A stretch of 64,000 nt of DNA from Muraenolepis orangiensis (Eukaryota > Chordata > Actinopteri > Gadiformes > Muraenolepididae), in contig CM051005.1 of NCBI GenBank assembly GCA_027704905.1, positions 20,847,831 through 20,911,830 of the forward strand, read 5' to 3'. Every line of letters begins with the position of its first letter. The stretch's first letter is position 1. This document shows, one piece after another, positions 20,700 through 56,202 of the stretch. The position numbers and the translations under genes were made by a program. Below the pieces are notes generated by a model that was given only the letters and a program-made list of their open reading frames with translations, was not told where the DNA came from and did not search any database.

Positions 20700-21628
20700 A
20701 ATATAACATTAAATATGATGACAGGCTCCACTTTTGTACACGGAGAACTCTGTAAAGAGCAGATGGAAGAAGAGCATGAAAGGAACCTACTGGAAGGAAC
20801 ATACTGGACTCCAACATTGGGACCAAAAGCGTGAAGTTGGAGATTTAAGAACTTTGAAGAGAGAGTTAATAACTTGAAAGTTAGTAAGAATTCAAAACGG
20901 TAAAGTTAGTGGCAGTTAATAACTTTAAAGTTAGTGACCGTTAATAACTTTCAAGTTATAGTTTTTTTCGCCTAGTTAGCTGGTGGCTTACTGGCACGCT
21001 AACACTGCTGTCTCAATGTTTAAACTACTGCTAAATAAGACGTCCTGTGATACAAACATCTCTATGGATTCGTAGCGGAGACGGTACGTGTTACAGACGA
21101 TACAATTATTTTATTTATAGCTCGTTATATCGTTTTTGTCACGATTTACCAGGTTTACAAAGTTTAGTTTGGCCACAGGCGAGACGAGATGGACGAGACG
21201 GCATTTTCTTCTTCTGTCAACAATAATGAAGTCGAGGCGGATCATTGCCCTCCGCTGGACGACTGAGGAATTACAACACGTTAGAAATACAAAACACACA
21301 TTGTGTAATGGTGGTGGTGGAGAATCATCGACTTGTTGTATCTATAAATCAACTATGCATGCATTCTTTTTTATTTTTAAGTCAAACCCTGTCCATAACT
21401 CTGTCCATAACACTTCACTACACGCTATCTTTCAGGAGCATTATTATTTTAAATAAAAAAGCACACACTTAAGTTAAACAGTAAATAGTATACACACACA
21501 CACTTTATATGTCAGTCGAATGGACCTGAACATCTTCCCTGTCCCTTAAAAACGAACAGCACAGGAGGGTTAAATGTTCACTGCAAAGACACTTTGATGG
21601 TTTTTTGATGGCCTTGACCATGTTATAC

Positions 21629-22647
21629 CAGTGGTGGGCCGTCAGGGCCAGCAAGGCCTTCTCTGCTGGCCTAAACATCATCAGAATATACATTTTTAGA
21701 TATTTTTTTCCACAAATATGTATTAAATTATTCCCCATAGTCTATGATCTTAATTTCATAGCTTTCCTCTTGGTTGCGCTGCTTCCAACCTCAGATCGAG
21801 ATTTGAAGGGCTGGCCTTTATCTTAGAGCTTTTATCCAATCATATTTCAGCCATCATGTGTTGCCAGGGTCCAATAAATCTGCCCTTAGGCCTTCAGAAT
21901 CAACAGTGCGGGCGCCTGGAGCTTAAAGTGAACGGAAGCAAAACTGTGGCGTTAACTATGCAGCTATGGAGCTATGCAGAGCTAGCACACTGAACTTGAA
22001 CAAGCTAATTTGTGTAGATTTCTACAAGCTGTTTTTTTGGAACTGAAACGCACAGATAAACTGTTCAACAGTACAAAGCATTTGATTTATTGATTTATTT
22101 GAAATATATTTTTGTCATTTGATTTTGTTAATATTAAATCAATATTAACGAATTACTATATATGTAATTAAAATGACAAATATATCCTCATGAACAAATG
22201 CTAATTATTTATTTGTTTTTTGATTTTCAGTGAATAGTTTATGTATGTTTATCGTCATGTTTCTTAAGTGAAACTGCTTTGGGTGCGACAATGCGCTGTT
22301 TAGTGAACAAACTTGTTAAAGCTCACATGTTTTTGGTGGACTTAATAAAACTTTGTAGACTAATCCCTTAAAAACACCTTTTATTTTTAAGTTTTGACAG
22401 TATCCAAGTGATCTTAAAGCTGGTATTTTAACACTCTTGATTATAAATTATTATGAAATATGAATATAACTCTGTTGTACTTGACTATGTTAAGGTGATG
22501 CAACGCCCGGTTCTACTGCGTTTCTGTCTAAATGTATAGTTTCTAGAGCCATGGCGTCATAATGATGCTATTAAGAGGTGGACTAACTCAAGGTAGGACT
22601 GTGTAGGACTTCACTGAAGGCCTAGGTGTGAATGCACGCCACCACTG
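21629..22647. mobile_element. hAT-type non-autonomous DNA transposon, 1,019 bp
   Basis: The ends are inverted: CAGTGGTGGG at 21629 and, read from the other end, CAGTGGTGGC at 22647. The element is flanked by TGTTATAC (21621-21628) and GGTTATAC (22648-22655), an 8-bp target duplication with one mismatch. Terminal CAGTGGT and an 8-bp duplication are hAT hallmarks. No transposase frame is present inside. Confidence 0.85.
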
Positions 22648-23591
22648 GGTTATACAGTGAACTTGGCATGTCTACCAAGTAAGGTTAACAATTCATGGTG
22701 TTTAGATACTTTAGATAATGCAATTGTTATTTGTGTTAAACCTGCATGGTCAAAGTCTGATATTCAACAGTTTCTGTCAGAAAGTCTAAGGTGTTTTCTG
22801 ATAAACACTGAAGTGAATGAGCCTTAAAATTTTACAATTTTATCAATTGGGCTGGAAAAAAAAAAATAATCGATATGCAAACCTGTATTATATGTTTTTT
22901 AGGGCAGAAAGTACATTGACATGTACCCAAGGCTACAGTTGCTAAAGCTGACATTCAAAAACACATTTGACAACTTTGGGATATTGCCCCTTTATTGATG
23001 ATAAAACAATTGTTTTTCGCATAATCATGTAGCACAATTAAAGATTATACTAGCATTTCACAAATAACAATCATGCCAGTTATGTATGGCTCTGCAGTAA
23101 TCTGCACTCGACCAAGATGTTTAGAACAAAAAAAAGTGTTTTTTACTTTTACTTTTTCTGTAGTGTTCAGACTCATTTGTCCACTGTAAGTAACCGTGGA
23201 CTGATGTGTTGATGAGCAATGCTCTCACTGGTTCCCTCACTGGACGGTGTGGGCAGGGCAGAGCTCCCCTGCTGCTTTAGGTAAACAACCTGACACATTA
23301 AAGATACATATGAAGCAACGATGCAATGGGATACGATTCATTCCTAGTGCAATGCCGTGTAATTCGATACGATTTGATTCAACACATGGTGAAATAATAT
23401 GATGCTATGCAATTCAATATGGTACAAATAGTTTGCTTTTTATTTATTTTTTTATTGTCATTGTCCAATCCGATGAATGAAACAGCAAGCAGCTAATTAA
23501 CTTCTGTGTTTACAATGCTTAGACTGACAGCTGATTTGGTGGTTGCATAGCAACGAAAAAAACACTGCTTTGAAAGGCTCTTGATAGGATC

Positions 23592-24796
23592 GTGTCGTGT
23601 GTGATGGGGGCAAAGGAGCAGTGGAGTACACCTGGTGTTTTTCAGCCTGAAAAACTCTTCTTCCTGAGGAGACTGAGGAAAGCCCATTCCTCAGAATCTG
23701 AGGAAATGTCCCCTCAGATTCTGGTGAACTTTTACCGGTGTGCTATTGAAAGCATCCTCACCAACTGCATCACAGTGCGGTACGGCAGCTGCACTGTTTC
23801 TGACCGGAAAGCGCTGCAGAGGGTGGTGAAAACCGCCCAACGCATCGTCTCCCTGCAGTAAACACTACCCACCACAAACGGTGTCTGAGGAAGGCACAAA
23901 AAATAGTGGACGACCCCTCTCACCCCAACCATGGACTGTTTGCCCTCCTCCCCTCCGGGAGGCGCTATAGAAACCTCTGTTCCAAGTCAAGCAGGCTTAG
24001 GAACAGCTTCTTCCCCTCAGCCGTCATCTCCCTGAACTCTGCACCACGAAGACAGCCCCCCCCCCCCCACTGCTGACGCCCCCTCTGCGTCCCCCCCTGC
24101 CCCCGCCCCTGCCCCCCCCCCCCTCTGCTCAACACCTATAACAATCACCACCAATGTCTCTGACTAACTGTAAAAAAAGAAAAAAGATTTAAATCTGTTG
24201 ATAGAACTGCTCATACTCCTGTATATACATATACATTTATATATGCTCACTTGTATATACATTTACATTTATATATTTTTATCCTGCTTTCAATAATGGC
24301 ATACCCCTGATCACTACCTGTTAAATGATCACTTACCTGTATATATTAACTTGCTTAAGTCCTAACATTAATAGCTCTTAGCATGTTGTATATTCTAGCA
24401 AGTGTATATCCTTAATGTTGATAACACGCTCTTATCACAGCTACTTAAGCAGGAGACCTGGCAGTACGAAATTGTGTTATTCATCTTGTTAATATGAATG
24501 CTTGTGAACTGCTGTATTTTTATGTTTGCGTACCTCAGCGTTATGCTATTGTCTGCTTCAACTAATGTCACTAAGTCACTTTGGATAAAAGCGTCTGCCA
24601 AATGCCCTAAATGTAAATGTAAATATATATATATACCTAGTATACTGCTCATATGCTGTCTTTTAACCTGTCAATTTAAACTGTAAATTATATTATATTA
24701 ACATGCACTTTACTGCAACATTTGCACTCAAATGATTTTCGCTGTACTGTAATTGTGCTGTGAAATGACAATACATTTGAATCTAATCTAATCAAA
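23592..24796 (+). mobile_element. 5'-truncated L2-like LINE with ORF2 C-terminus
   Basis: A frame from about 23640 reads LFFLRRLRKAHSSESEEMSP, then ILVNFYRCAIESILTNC and KALQRVVKTAQRI, typical of the C-terminal part of L2-clade reverse transcriptase proteins. After frameshifts, a HPNHGLFALLPSGRRYRNL-like segment and RLRNSFFPSAV follow to about 24040. A C-rich stretch and a long AT-rich 3' region end in TTTGAATCTAATCTAATC at 24776-24793. It is inactive: truncated and frameshifted. Confidence 0.75.
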
Positions 24797-25041
24797 AGCC
24801 GAATCCCAGACATTTTTGGCGATTTCGAAATCCCGGCAGAAGGCATTTTTTGGGGCCTCAAAAAGAGGAATAATGTTGTGTTTTCAAATTAACTTCCAGC
24901 ATTAACAGGAGAAGGTAGGTCTCTACCAGGTCTGTCCTGTAAAGTACGAAATGTTCCCGTATTTTCACCCCACCCGCATTCCGCAAAGACCCGCCCTACT
25001 CTGCCTCTGATTGGCTAGTGCTTGTTGCCGACATTGGTTGG

Positions 25042-26068
25042 ATAGGCCTATGTCACACTTCCTGCTTCCGGAACGTTAAAAATCGCAGAGCGTGTACTCT
25101 TACTTCCGGTAGTTACCCAAGATACGTGACAAACTGTGGCCGCCTCCTCTCCTCTCTGTTATTGTAGTGTACCGGCTGCTCAACGTCTAAACAAAGACAG
25201 CCCTACCTCAGTTTACACCATTACCCAAAGACAAACTCCTCCGCAAGTCTTGTGTGAGGCTGATAAGGAGGATGAAGGTCCCTCGTTTCATGTTCTCAGG
25301 GGTAGCGCGTATGTCTGCAGACAAGGAGAGCATATACGTCTCAAAGTGGGCGGAATAGGCTAATAATGTTGGGTATGTGTATGAATAAAAGCACTGGTCC
25401 TGACCCCACACACACTCCATCTCTCATCCGAATAGAGCCACACAATGACGGGTAAGTGTATGATTAAAAGCACTGGTCCCAAGTAGGGGACCAAAAATCA
25501 TATCCCGGTATTTTTAGGCTGCATCGCGATATACGATATATACCGATATACGATATATATCGGTATTTTATACAAATTTGGTTTTAACTCAATGCCACAA
25601 GTATGTCACAAGCTCTTTTATTTTAAGACAACTCATATTCACAAGAATAACAGGCATTCCCTTTTAGAACACATACAGCTGCACACTACATATTAACACG
25701 TAAATGAAAAGGTACATTGAAATAATCCAAATCCATAAAATAAATCGCCTATATTAAATACATAGGCATACCTCTGCTCCTACACAAAATCGCCTTTGTT
25801 ATATGGCGATATATCCAGATAGAGCCACAAGACACAATGTCGGGGAATTGTATGATTCGGATTTAGACTTCTTCACTGTAGTGTTCATTCACTAGTTGAA
25901 CCACATTGTCTTGACCGACTTTTGGAAGGTTATGCAGCGATGTTGTCCAGTGATAACTGTCCTCCATGGTGAATGCCAAGCTGAATGCATTAACCGGAAC
26001 TTGGGATACACTGCTTCAGCGATTTTTAACAGGTACTTCCGGCTTTCAACTGTGCCGTGATATAGGCC
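25042..26068 (+). pseudogene. THAP-domain element, degenerate copy 2
   Basis: Direct repeat of 15198-16235, about 9.85 kb downstream, differing by scattered substitutions and small indels. Relative to copy 1 it has one G fewer in the CCGGGCTGC motif and an 11-bp deletion near 25320. That deletion removes the codons for the CSLHF end of the THAP-like domain. Not translatable as a THAP protein. Confidence 0.65.
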
Positions 26069-26117
26069 TATTTTTTAGGTTAAGGCATGAGGAGTAAGGG
26101 AGGGAAAGAGGGAGGCA

Positions 26118-26292
26118 GCTCTGTGCTGGCTAGCTATGTGCTGACTGGCTCTGTGCTGGCTAGCTCTGTGCTGACTGGCTCTGTGCTGGCTAGCTCTGTG
26201 CTGACTGGCTCTGTGCTGGCTAGCTCTCGAATTAAAATAATGGAAGAAAAATAGACCTGCTGACTGCTAGGCCCTTGGCGGGACCTCATTCA

Positions 26293-26342
<50 letters not shown>
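26118..26342. repeat. 30-bp minisatellite and (AC)n run
   Basis: About 3.6 units of a 30-bp sequence alternating GTGCTGGCTAGCTCT and GTGCTGACTGGCTCT (26118-26227), then about 24 AC units at 26294-26342. Confidence 0.9.
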
Positions 26343-26345
<3 letters not shown>

Positions 26346-28330
26346 CACCTTCGTAATTGTTCAACCTCAATGAGGTTCGTGTCAAGACATATTACAACTA
26401 ACTAGAAATATTACTAATGAAGAAATAGGACAACTATTATAACACATTGTCAAACCTACCTTACGACATCATCATTCTTCAACACCAACTTGAGGAACCA
26501 AACACAGGTCTCAAGTACTGCTAAACTGCAGCTCTCACAACTAAGTTAAGACATGCTCTGAGTTTATGACATTACAATTCACATGACATTGTTTCCAAAA
26601 ACAGTGTTTTTAGCAGAAAATATTTTGATGTTTTGAATTTATGCAACATATTTATCTTGCCTTTTCTGTTCATATTCAGAGAGAAGTGGGAGAGACAAGA
26701 GGATCATAAAGAGCAGTTGGGGTGTGCCAGGAATGTTTTGCAGTTCATGAGTTCAATATATTTCGATTAATCCTAATTGTTAATAAAGCACTTCAAACCT
26801 TAAGTATGAATCAAAATGCCTTCTTGAATGTTTTAAGTTATGATTTTCTATCACTGGCGCTGCACCCCCTCTGGCCTGTGGTGGGCGTGGCCCGAGGAGC
26901 GGGGGCGTGGCCCGAGAAGCGGGGGGCGTCCTGTTTTGTCGTTGTGGGGCCACCATAATTTCTTAATGTTTTTACTTTCTTTACTTCTTTCTTCTGTTGA
27001 ACCTAAACTCAATATAATAATAACAGTCAAAAATAGATGAACTAACTAGGGCTGGGTCAGCATTTTTCAATTATAAACTGGGCGGGGAAATTTTTTAGCA
27101 TATGCACACAATGGCTGTAGGCCTACCCCCTCTCAAGAAAAACGAACTTTAGACTATTTCTAGTACCAAGTTCTTGGAGATAGTCCTATTGAATATCCTC
27201 TAGTCATGTAAGGTGGCCCACTTTAATTAGAATGATTAACCAAATGAAGGGAAGGGAATATGGGGGCTATTCTTAGACACTATCCACTAGAGGTTAAGTC
27301 TTTGATTAGATGTCGCCTTAAAGTCTCTGTTAATTGCAAGCATAATTAATGAGGAATGAACTTGAGTGTGATGTGATTTTGGATCTTAATTGGACAATGA
27401 CTAATTGCTGACAATCAGATGATGTCCTTCCCGGGTTTGTTTTGATGGGAACATAAATAACTGTCACATTATAAACCATGTCATTGGCAAAATAAATCAG
27501 CAATCAGCAGGCCAAGTATGCCAGTCTGTAGGCCTATATTTGTTAACGTTACTCTCACACGGTTTCCGTTTCCGATTTGTGTTCTGGAAATCAAAATCCT
27601 GTTGGGAGATCTGCATGCCACATACCAGCTACACGTGAACAGTTGACTGACGGCCAGAAAGCACAACCAATCGTTAATATAAAGACCAAAATGTGCTTTG
27701 GAGTGTCGGACAAACGGTTCCTTGTAAACCGAGCCAGCCAGTTCCTCTGATCAGTGTTCCCAGGAGAGCTTCCTTGACAGACACATTGATGATCCATCCA
27801 GTCTGACATTCTCATGTATTTTAGAGGTAGTTCCGGGAAGAAAACACCAAGCCATTATTATTTGGGAATGCAAATGACAATGTTCAACAATTCCTAACTG
27901 AATAAAATCATATGTTGCTTTGCTGAAAAAAGTTTTGTATGGTTTAGTGAACATTCCACTTTTTCTTGTTCTAAATTGTCCCTTAGAAACTAGTTATTTA
28001 TGTCCGCAGAACACAATACATTACATTCAATAAAAAAAAATATATATTTTTATAGAAATGGATGCTGAATTATGTCCATGGCAATTTCATCCAGCTCAAT
28101 AGGACGTGGATGGGGGACGTTGTAAGAACATCAAGACAGAGTGAAATGGCTTCTTCTCTGGCTGTCCTGGATGGACCTAGACCTTAAAAGTCCTCGAGTA
28201 GCAACACCTCTGGAAACAAGGATGAAGACCTATCCTCAATCCTAGTCTCAAGCTCTGCATGGTAGTAGAGCTGAAAAAAACAACATTAGCCATGTCACAT
28301 CTTAAAACTAGAGGGCACTCAGCAGAGCGC
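26343..28330. other. spacer with no recognisable gene
   Basis: Mixed AT-rich sequence with a short GC-rich patch at 26860-26950 (repeated GGGCGTGGCCCGAG). No exon, RNA gene or familiar repeat recognised. Confidence 0.55.
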
Positions 28331-28800
28331 ATATCCTGTACATATTAACTGTAAATTATATTATATTACCATGCACTTTACTGCAACATTTGCACTCAAG
28401 TTATCTTGCAAAGCAGACAAACCGGGGCGAAAACATAACCCTCTCCCATCTTTGCAGGTAATAATTAGCAGGAAATATATTCGGCCAACATTGTTGTCAT
28501 GGCAATAATAGAAGCGATATCCCACACAGCTTGTAAAATAAATAAAATAATCGATAGTACCGCAGTACCGAGTGCACTCAGGATGCTCCCCCCCCCCCCC
28601 CCAGTAGTGACAAGTGCAAGGTAGTTGAAAGAGTCGACCCACAAGCGAGGCAAAGCTCTGTCACCGTCCCTCCACCCCTTCAGGTACCCCCCTCCGTCTA
28701 CCGTACTGCACATTTCTGGTTCCAGAATTCTCAAGGCATTCTCAAAGTGCCATGTCAGCACCCCCCCCCCCCCCCCCCCTAGATAATGGGACAGCGCTGA
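28331..28800. other. LINE tail fragment and long poly(C) runs
   Basis: 28335-28398 matches the 3' region of the LINE at 23592-24796 (ATGCACTTTACTGCAACATT). C runs of about 16 and 20 bases are near 28587 and 28760. No gene seen. Confidence 0.6.
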
Positions 28801-29028
28801 TTAGTCACTTTTGGCCCTGGACACGTTGTGCTGGCTGAGAGGCACACACCTCATCAGCGAGCAGTTTCACCATCTTCCAACACTCTCCCTAGTGCGGCCT
28901 CTTGTTAACTCAGAGAGAGAGACTTGTTCCCCCCTCTGGGGAGCAGCCTGCTGCTCCCCAGTCTGGTCCCTCCAAACAGACAATCAACACCGTCACAAAG
29001 AGTCATAAGACATCATGAGCAGTTAAGA

Positions 29029-51082
<22,054 letters not shown>

Positions 51083-51459
51083 GATGTGACTGACCACCAC
51101 CACCACCACCACCACTGGACTTCCAGTTCAGTTCGGTTTTCCTCTCATGTAAAGTAGTAGACGTCAGTGGTCTACCCCGAGTTGGATAAGGTTCTTCAAC
51201 GGTGTTCAGAACTGATTCAGAACGACATAACGTGTGTGTTATGTGTTGTTTACAAACAGTACAGCGACACGTATATCTACGATTACGTTGGAAAGAATGG
51301 AAACTTAAGTTCTTGTAATATAAACTTACTAATTATATATACATATATATATAAAGTCACTTTTTATTATCTTTTGGGAGACACATTTTTATTTAAAACG
51401 TTTATTTCAACTGTATTTGTAACTTACACGTTTGACGGACATGAGTGTGTGTGGTGAGG

Positions 51460-51620
51460 GGCTCGTGACAGACAGCGCCAGGTGAAAGGGCGGGTTTTTC
51501 TTTTTTAATCAGCTGACGTGCGGCAGCAGCTCCGTGTCACGTGACACGGCGCGCGCTCCTCAGAGGGTGCCGTCACCGTCACACGTGAGTGCCGCGTGTG
51601 TCCACGGGCCTTAAAGTAAG
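51460..51620 (-). promoter_or_regulatory. osbpl1a: osbpl1a promoter with CLEAR-type E-box palindrome
   Basis: A CpG-rich island 380-540 bp upstream of the osbpl1a ATG. It holds CCGTGTCACGTGACACGG (51532-51549), an 18-bp perfect palindrome whose core GTCACGTGAC is the TFEB/TFE3 CLEAR consensus. It also has a second CACGTG (51582-51587), a CRE-like TGACGTG (51514-51520) and a GGGCGGG (51488-51494). Island and motifs are seen; promoter use and TFEB control are inferred. Confidence 0.55.
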
Positions 51621-51837
51621 ATTCTCACGTAATTAAATGCGTTGTTAAGTCATTATCAGATGCAATTCCCCTTCACTGAGTGCCCTATACATGACAAAAT
51701 ATAAGTATTATGGGAATGTACTGTAATGCAATAAACTCACCAATCCCATCCCCCAGCTTTGTATCCCATGCTTTTGGTCTCACAAAAGTGACCGTTTGTA
51801 ATGTATGAGCATTTGGTTTGACAACGTCTGTGAAGGG

Positions 51838-52062
51838 TTCTCTGCATTTAACCCATCCTAGTATTAGTTAATCCCAATTTCCATCCCAGAAATTAGATGG
51901 GACAATCCTAGTATTAGGATGGGTGGCAGCTATTTTTACAGCGCCCGGGGAGCACCTTGCTCAAGGGCATTTAGGCAGTAACCTGGTGTTTCGGGGGACT
52001 TGAACCAGCGACCTTAAGGCTCCCAAGCCAAGTCCTTACCCACTGAGCTACTGCAAGCGTTT
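51838..52062 (-). mobile_element. tRNA-derived SINE
   Basis: On the minus strand, the B-box region CGCTGGTTCAAGTCCCC (about 51994-52010) and the shared body blocks are present, ending in ATCCTAGTATTAG and ATGGGTTAAATGCAGAGAA. The CCTAGTATTAG block occurs twice near 51857 and 51908, suggesting an internal duplication. Confidence 0.7.
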
Positions 52063-52643
52063 TTTTTTGTTTACGGTTCTTTTTGCAATGTACACCTATG
52101 TGGCTGATGCCTGCGACCTCACTAGGTAGCAGTCCTCTTGGATTGAGCCTATGGCCCACTGATGAAAGCCCTTGCATTTGCATGATTAGGAAGTTTCACA
52201 GTAGGAAACATGCAGTTAGTGACGTATTTTCCATCAGCCAGCAGTGGGTGTTCTGCCATAAGAGGGTAGGCGGAGGAAACGCAACAAAATCCCTCTTTCT
52301 AACTCACTTGTGTGTCAAGCTACATATACCGGTCTCTGCTAACAGCGCCTGGTAACCCGCTGCCCACTGACTGACGTCACACAAACAACACTGTTTGGAT
52401 CTCTGGGGACGGTCCAAAGATGTGGTCCAAAATACACCTGCAATTTCCGCTTATTGCCACAGGTGCCACCAAACAGAATGAGTAATGGAAATCTTAGACA
52501 TTGCCACTTTAAAGAAACAACTAGTTTGCTGAAAAGTTCACCCACTCACACGATTGTGTGATTGTATGATTGTTTCCATTCAATATAATACATGTCATGG
52601 TCAGGCACCCTCTAAGTGGCCATCCTAGTGTATCCTTCATTCT

Positions 52644-53124
52644 TAGATTAGATTAGATTAGATTAGATTAGATTAGATTCAAATGTATTGTCATTGCACA
52701 GCACAAGTACAGTACAGCGAAAACAATTTAGCATCTAACCAGAGTGCAAATGTTGCAGTAAAGTCCATATAATGTAATATATAATGTACAGTGGTTAAAT
52801 AAGATGTAAAAACAGGCTACAAGGTTTAAAAACAGGAATAAAATAACTTATAGAGTAGGTATGAGATATGTGCAGAATTATAGGTGTATATATATATGTA
52901 TACATATATATATATAAGTATACACAAGCATAAACTGGTAGTGAGCAGGGGAACAAGATAATGTATACAGAGCAGGTAGTGCAGGGATATGCAGTTATAT
53001 CAACAGTTGAAGATTAATATATATGGTAGGTACAGTACAAAAATGTGCATGGCTATCATACAGGTATGTACAACAATAAATAGGTAAACTATAGGTGGAG
53101 GTAGGGAGTTATGGTTATCATGAC
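52644..53124 (-). mobile_element. L2-like LINE 3' end flanked by 60-bp direct repeats
   Basis: Starts with a (ATTAG)n tail at 52645-52680, then reads in reverse the 3' blocks of the LINE at 23592-24796 (GCAAATGTTGCAGTAAAG and others). It is bracketed by 52582-52641 and 53125-53184, which are 60-bp direct repeats differing at about five positions. Confidence 0.75.
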
Positions 53125-53466
53125 AATATAATACATTTCATGGTAAGGCGCCCTCTTAGTGGCCATCCTAGTGTATCCTGCATTATGGGCAGAGACGTAC
53201 AATTAAACACAGGCCCACACATAGGCCTGTCACCACACTATCCTTAGACTTACCTCAATGGGTCCGTGGTTCATGAGAGAAAACATATATCAGAAACAGA
53301 ACTGCTGTATAAATTACGCGAGCATATATTCATCAAATCAGGTCTTGTGCTGCCCTGGCCAGGGACGACGTGAACGGTGTGAGTTCATGTTAATTAGCCC
53401 CAGCAATTATTGTAAGCTGTCACACTTCTTGAGCAGCGGGTGACTGAATGTGTGCGCCTTATACCC

Positions 53467-53630
53467 CCCCCCCCCCCCCCCCCCCCCTCCCCCACACAAA
53501 CGAACGACAAGATAATGGCGGCAAGGAGAAGGCCACCGCTGAGATATTATTCCCAATGGGGACATTTAAGAGCCCAGAGAGAGAAAGCGAGAGGGAGAGA
53601 GAGAGAGGGGAGAGAGGGAGAGAGAGGTGG
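53467..53630. repeat. poly(C) and GA-rich low-complexity
   Basis: A C run of about 20 near 53467 and GAGA-rich sequence at 53575-53630. Confidence 0.85.
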
Positions 53631-54447
53631 GGGTGGTAGTATAGGTCTATGCTGCATTAATGAGGCCTACACACACATCTTCCATTGACTCTCTCTCACA
53701 CACAAAAACACACACACAGACACACACACACAAACACTGTGGTGTTTTTCCAAAATAAATGTGCAGTGAAAAATAGTGTTTTTTCTTGCCGTCATCTTAT
53801 TGAATTTGGTGTTGCTAAGCTACACGGATACCCGATGAGCGCACCTGGATGAATGAATGGTGTCTTCCGATTTTGGTGCATTTACAACTACCGAGATATG
53901 TTGAACTTGATTATAATCATCATGCATCCCAAAGAAAACACAATTGTACTGCTCATGTTTCACTTCAGGCAGGTCCACATTACGGCGGACGTATTCGACA
54001 TGTATTGTGATGCCATCACCCTTCTAGGCCATTCTCTGGCCTATTGTGAGGTACGATGTGATTGACTATTCATACTATCGCCATTAGGTGTGTTCTATTT
54101 GTGTACTGCACTGTATTTATGATGCTGCTGCACTACTGGCATTTTATACAAATGCTTTTTGTAAGAGTCACTTTATTGTTATTTTTATTGTTATTTTATT
54201 GTGTACAGTATTCTTTCTATAGTAGTGTTTTAGAAAATTCCTACTGCGGGGGGGGGAATGGGAAGTAAGCATTCCATTGTACTTGTTACATATGGGAAAT
54301 ATGGGAATCTATTTGTCTCAATAAAGGTGACAGCTGTCTGAAGAATTGTCTGTTCACACGCAAAAAGTCAGATTTAGGATAAGTTATGGCTTAACAATTA
54401 TCCTGAAAGAAGTTTGTATGGAATATTAAGAATGATTGCCTCTGAAA

Positions 54448-54660
54448 ATTTATTGTCATTGCACAGCACAAGTACAGTACAGCGAAAACAATTTAGCATC
54501 TAACCAGAGTGCAAATGTTGCAGTAAAGCCCATATAATGTAATATATAATGTACAGTGGTTAAATAAGATGTAAAAACAGGCTACAAGGAACAGGAATAA
54601 AATAACTTATAGAGTAGGTATGAGATATGTGCAGAATTATAGGTGTATATATATATGTAT
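54448..54660 (-). mobile_element. second copy of the LINE 3' end, nearly identical to 52690-52910
   Basis: Matches 52690-52910 with about one substitution and a 7-bp deletion, in the same orientation, 1.76 kb away. It lacks the ATTAG tail. Confidence 0.8.
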
Positions 54661-56059
54661 ATGACTCAACTTTCTATTGCCAATTAAATAGTTGGTTCCA
54701 CGTGTTGTTGTTGTTGTTAACTGTAAACATCTCTCAAGTGTTATGGTAACACAATCAATATTTAAACATGTTACATTAATATTTCATCACATTTTGAAGC
54801 TGGGGTTGGGTTGTATGGATTACCCAGCGGGCCACCAATTTTTTTCCAGCCTTTTTTATAAAAATAAAACATTTAACATGACATGAGAACGTGGAGTCCC
54901 GCCCAGAGCAATTAGATGCGCTTAGTGTAAATATCAGCGTATATGCATCCTAATAGCCTTGCCCTATAACATAGGGCATATAGCATATGACCTATAACAG
55001 CACTGTCATAACAGGTTGTGGTAGCATTTGCAGATAATACATTAATTAATAATAATGGAAGAATGTAGCTTTTTTGTAATATATTATATCATATAGTAAT
55101 ATATTATTATATGATATAATCATATTTTTTTTTAAGAAACACACATCACATTTTTATTTTTGCTGTTCCCACACAGCACAGAGAGGAGTCCCAACCTGCT
55201 GTGCTGTGGTCTCTGCTACCGTCTATGAAAATGAATCACCTGAGTGATTTATGGCTCGCAGATAATGTTTCCGATATGTTGTGTAATTTATGAGCTGTGC
55301 AACCTCTTCTCACTATTTATTTCAAAGTGTACAGGTTCCAACACGTTGATTTGTTACACCCACATACACGTCAAGAGCTGTATTCACAGTTTCCTGTTGC
55401 ATCCAAGCATCCAATTTGGTAACTTGGCATTCTCTCTGCAGGGGGTCTCTCTGAGTACTTTGACATGACTGTCCTGACACGCACCATATTGTAATGGCGT
55501 GTATCCTTACTCTTCACTGTTAGCAGTCATAGTTAGCTTAGCAGGACCCAGGACCCAGCCCTCATACACCCACATATACACTCATACGGACCAATATTTA
55601 TATTTATACTTAGATTTAGATTTCGGCTTTTAAAATGCCAAATTTGCACTGGACTTATTGTTTTTCCTTGTATTGTTTTGCCTTGTCTGTACTTGTCTGT
55701 TTTGTTTCGCATGTTACTGTGTTGCTCCGGAACCCGTGTCAAATTCCAATACATGTTTTTACAACGGTAAACTACTTTCTGATTCTGATTCAAATGCTTT
55801 ATCTTAAGTGAATTTGGTTACATGTCATTGGTCAGGAGGGGGAGGAGGTGGATCATGTCAGGCCAGGTATAGGCCGTTAGAGATTGAACACAGTACCTTT
55901 TGGCCGGGGGTCCTATAGGAGCACTATACACTATCCTATATACATAGAAAGGGGAGGACAGGGGAGGTTCAATGTGTTGTTTAGTTTGTGCATTCACCAT
56001 TCAAGATACATAGTCTTACTTGGCTGTGTATACACACCCACGTACGCACACGCATGCAC

Positions 56060-56060
<1 letters not shown>
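54661..56060. other. spacer with no recognisable gene
   Basis: AT-rich sequence with a small palindromic TATATTATATCATATAGTAATATA patch near 55080-55120 (written in parts). No exon or RNA gene recognised. Confidence 0.5.
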
Positions 56061-56138
<78 letters not shown>

Positions 56139-56149
56139 ACACACACACA

Positions 56150-56200
<51 letters not shown>
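56058..56200. repeat. (AC)n array, interrupted
   Basis: About 140 bp of AC with ACCAC breaks near 56137 and 56156; intergenic. Confidence 0.95.
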
Positions 56201-56202
<2 letters not shown>

